Position numbers and translations under genes: made by a program | Notes under the pieces: generated by a model | Database searches by the model: none | The model's input: only the letters and a program-made list of their open reading frames with translations | What the model was told of the DNA's origin: nothing | Assembly (NCBI RefSeq): GCF_003575975.1 | Contig: NZ_QQXK01000021.1 | Location: forward strand, 1 to 62,720 | From: Galactobacter valiniphilus | Lineage (GTDB): Bacteria > Actinomycetota > Actinomycetes > Actinomycetales > Micrococcaceae | Direction: 5' to 3' | Length of the DNA stretch: 62,720 bases | Shown here: positions 61,332-62,720 of the stretch, in pieces | Position numbering within the stretch: position 1 is the stretch's first letter | How the letters are laid out: each line of letters starts with the position of its first letter

Positions 61332-62720
61332 TCAGGCCTCGCCGCCCGCGTTGCCGGTGGTCCCGGCGTTGACGTTGAGCAGGTCGTACTTCGCGGCCGC
61401 CTCGCGCGGGACCGAGGCGTCAACCTCGCCGCGCTTGGCCAGCATCTGCAGGGCGCGCACCACGATCGACGCGGAGTCGATGTGGAAGTAGCGACGCGCA
61501 GCGGCGCGGGTGTCGGCGAAGCCGAACTCGTCGGCGCCCAGCGTGGCGAACTCGTTGGGCACGAACTGACGGATCTGATCCGGCACGGCCTTCATGTAGT
61601 CCGTCGCGGCGATGACCGGACCGGTGGCGCCGGCCAGCTTCTGCGTGACGTACGGGACGCGGGCCTCGCGCTCCGGGTGCAGGAAGGCGTCCTGCTCCGC
61701 GGCCAGGCCGTCGCGGCGCAGCTCGGACCAGGAGGTCACGGACCACACATCGGCTGCCACGCCCCACTCCTCGGCGAGCATCTTCTGCGCCTCGAGGTGC
61801 CACGGCACGGAGACACCGGAGCCCAGGAGCTGCACGCGCGGTCCGGCGTCCAGATCGGAGGGCTTGATCTGGTGGATGCCGCGCAGGATGCCCTCGACGT
61901 CCACGTCCTCCGGCTCGGCCGGCTGGACGTAGGGCTCGTTGTAGACCGTCAGGTAGTACATGACGTTCGGATCGGCGTGCTTGCCGCCGTACATGCGCTC
62001 GAGGCCGTCACGGACGATGTGCCCGATTTCGTAGCCGTACGCCGGGTCGTACGTGACGACGGCCGGGTTCGTCGCTGCCAGCAGCGGGCTGTGGCCGTCG
62101 GCGTGCTGGGTGCCCTCACCGGTCAGGGTGGTGCGGCCGGCCGTGGCGCCGATGATGAAGCCGCGGGCCATCTGGTCGCCGGCGGCCCAGAAGGCGTCCG
62201 CGGTGCGCTGGAACCCGAACATCGAGTAGAAGATGTAGACCGGGATGAGCGGCTCGCCGTGCGTCGAGTACGAGGTACCCACGGCGGTGAAGGCGGCGGT
62301 GGAGCCGCCCTCGTTGATGCCGGTGTGCAGGATCTGGCCCTGGGCGCTCTCCTTGTACGCGAGCACGAGCTCGCGGTCCACGGAGGTGTAGTTCTGCCCG
62401 TTCGGGTTGTAGATCTTGGCCGTGGGGAAGAGCGAGTCCATGCCGAAGGTGCGGGCCTCGTCGGGGATGATCGGGACGATGCGCTTGCCGAACTGCTTGT
62501 CGCGCATGAGGTCCTTGAGCAGGCGGACGAACGCCATGGTGGTGGCGGCCTCCTGCTTGCCGGAACCGCGCTTGGCGGCCGTGTAAGCCTTCTCGTCGGG
62601 CAGCTTGACCGGCGTGTGGGCCGTGCGGCGCTCCGGGGTGAAGCCACCCAGGGCGTGGCGGCGCGTCATGAGGTACTGGATCTCCGGGGCGTCCATGCCG
62701 GGGTGGTAGTACGGCGGACG
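61332..62720 (-). CDS. aceE: Pyruvate dehydrogenase E1 (AceE), C-terminal part
   Basis: AceE is the thiamine diphosphate-dependent E1 of the pyruvate dehydrogenase complex (homodimeric type, about 900 residues). Only the last 462 residues are in the window. The frame is open to the edge and reads RPPYYHPG before MDAPEIQYL. Visible are [42 protein letters not shown] and, near the end, the [19 protein letters not shown] block of the C-terminal domain. It follows the FasR-like gene on the minus strand, a common neighbourhood in Micrococcales. Confidence 0.96.
   Translation of the reverse strand, partial: RPPYYHPGMDAPEIQYLMTRRHALGGFTPERRTAHTPVKLPDEKAYTAAKRGSGKQEAATTMAFVRLLKDLMRDKQFGKRIVPIIPDEARTFGMDSLFPTAKIYNPNGQNYTSVDRELVLAYKESAQGQILHTGINEGGSTAAFTAVGTSYSTHGEPLIPVYIFYSMFGFQRTADAFWAAGDQMARGFIIGATAGRTTLTGEGTQHADGHSPLLAATNPAVVTYDPAYGYEIGHIVRDGLERMYGGKHADPNVMYYLTVYNEPYVQPAEPEDVDVEGILRGIHQIKPSDLDAGPRVQLLGSGVSVPWHLEAQKMLAEEWGVAADVWSVTSWSELRRDGLAAEQDAFLHPEREARVPYVTQKLAGATGPVIAATDYMKAVPDQIRQFVPNEFATLGADEFGFADTRAAARRYFHIDSASIVVRALQMLAKRGEVDASVPREAAAKYDLLNVNAGTTGNAGGEA

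Overview
The window is a high-GC actinobacterial chromosome segment. GTG starts are frequent, many genes overlap by 1 to 8 bases, and the gene orders (leuC-leuD-murA-plsC-gpsA-ddl; yceD-rpmF-rnc-mutM-smc; ffh-rpsP-khpA-rimM-trmD; lepB-rnhB-DUF2469-yraN-comM-dprA-xerC; DUF3145/fabF-acpP-fabD-fasR-aceE) are those of Micrococcales, most like Micrococcaceae. The genus cannot be fixed from the sequence alone. I see no insertion sequence, prophage or CRISPR array.

Layout. (1) 1-950: a tRNA array of Gln-Glu-Glu duplicated in tandem with a 565-base period, each unit closed by a strong terminator. (2) 975-9342: thiL, a convergent IclR-type regulator (LtbR/NdgR-like) divergent from leuCD, then murA, plsC, gpsA and ddl in tight coupling. 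(3) 9422-13833: a DUF3515 lipoprotein (minus strand), a DAK2-domain protein, recG and rsmD. (4) 13762-15809 (minus): a SpeE-like protein and an aminotransferase. (5) 15881-26369: coaD, then a roughly 10-kb wall teichoic acid (WTA) locus: an LCP ligase, a TagGH-type exporter, TagD, a large GT2-TagF fusion, a GT4 glycosyltransferase and two CDP-glycerol glycerophosphotransferase paralogues. (6) 26482-32578: yceD-rpmF-rnc-mutM-smc. (7) 32664-36941: a second envelope insert between smc and ftsY, with a TarS-like glycosyltransferase, an MFS transporter and a GT-C membrane glycosyltransferase. (8) 36973-41788: ftsY, amt-glnK behind a candidate GlnR site, and a solitary zwf. (9) 42034-49307: ffh, two unrecognised membrane proteins, then rpsP-khpA-rimM-trmD. 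(10) 49637-56423: rplS, lepB, rnhB, DUF2469, yraN, comM, dprA and an xerC with an unusual insertion. (11) 56560-62720: DUF3145, then on the minus strand fabF, acpP, fabD and fasR (with no fabH), and the C-terminal half of aceE.

How it fits together: the two envelope modules (5 and 7) look like insertions into one conserved housekeeping run (coaD to yceD to smc to ftsY). Together they supply activation (TagD), polymerisation (TagF-type), glycosylation (GT4, TarS-like), export (TagGH) and wall attachment (LCP) of a poly(glycerol phosphate) teichoic acid. The most novel items are the GT2-TagF fusion with its two small paralogues, the detached TarS-like gene, the paired unknown membrane proteins after ffh, the fab operon lacking fabH with a perfect palindrome in front of fabD, and the candidate GlnR site before amt.
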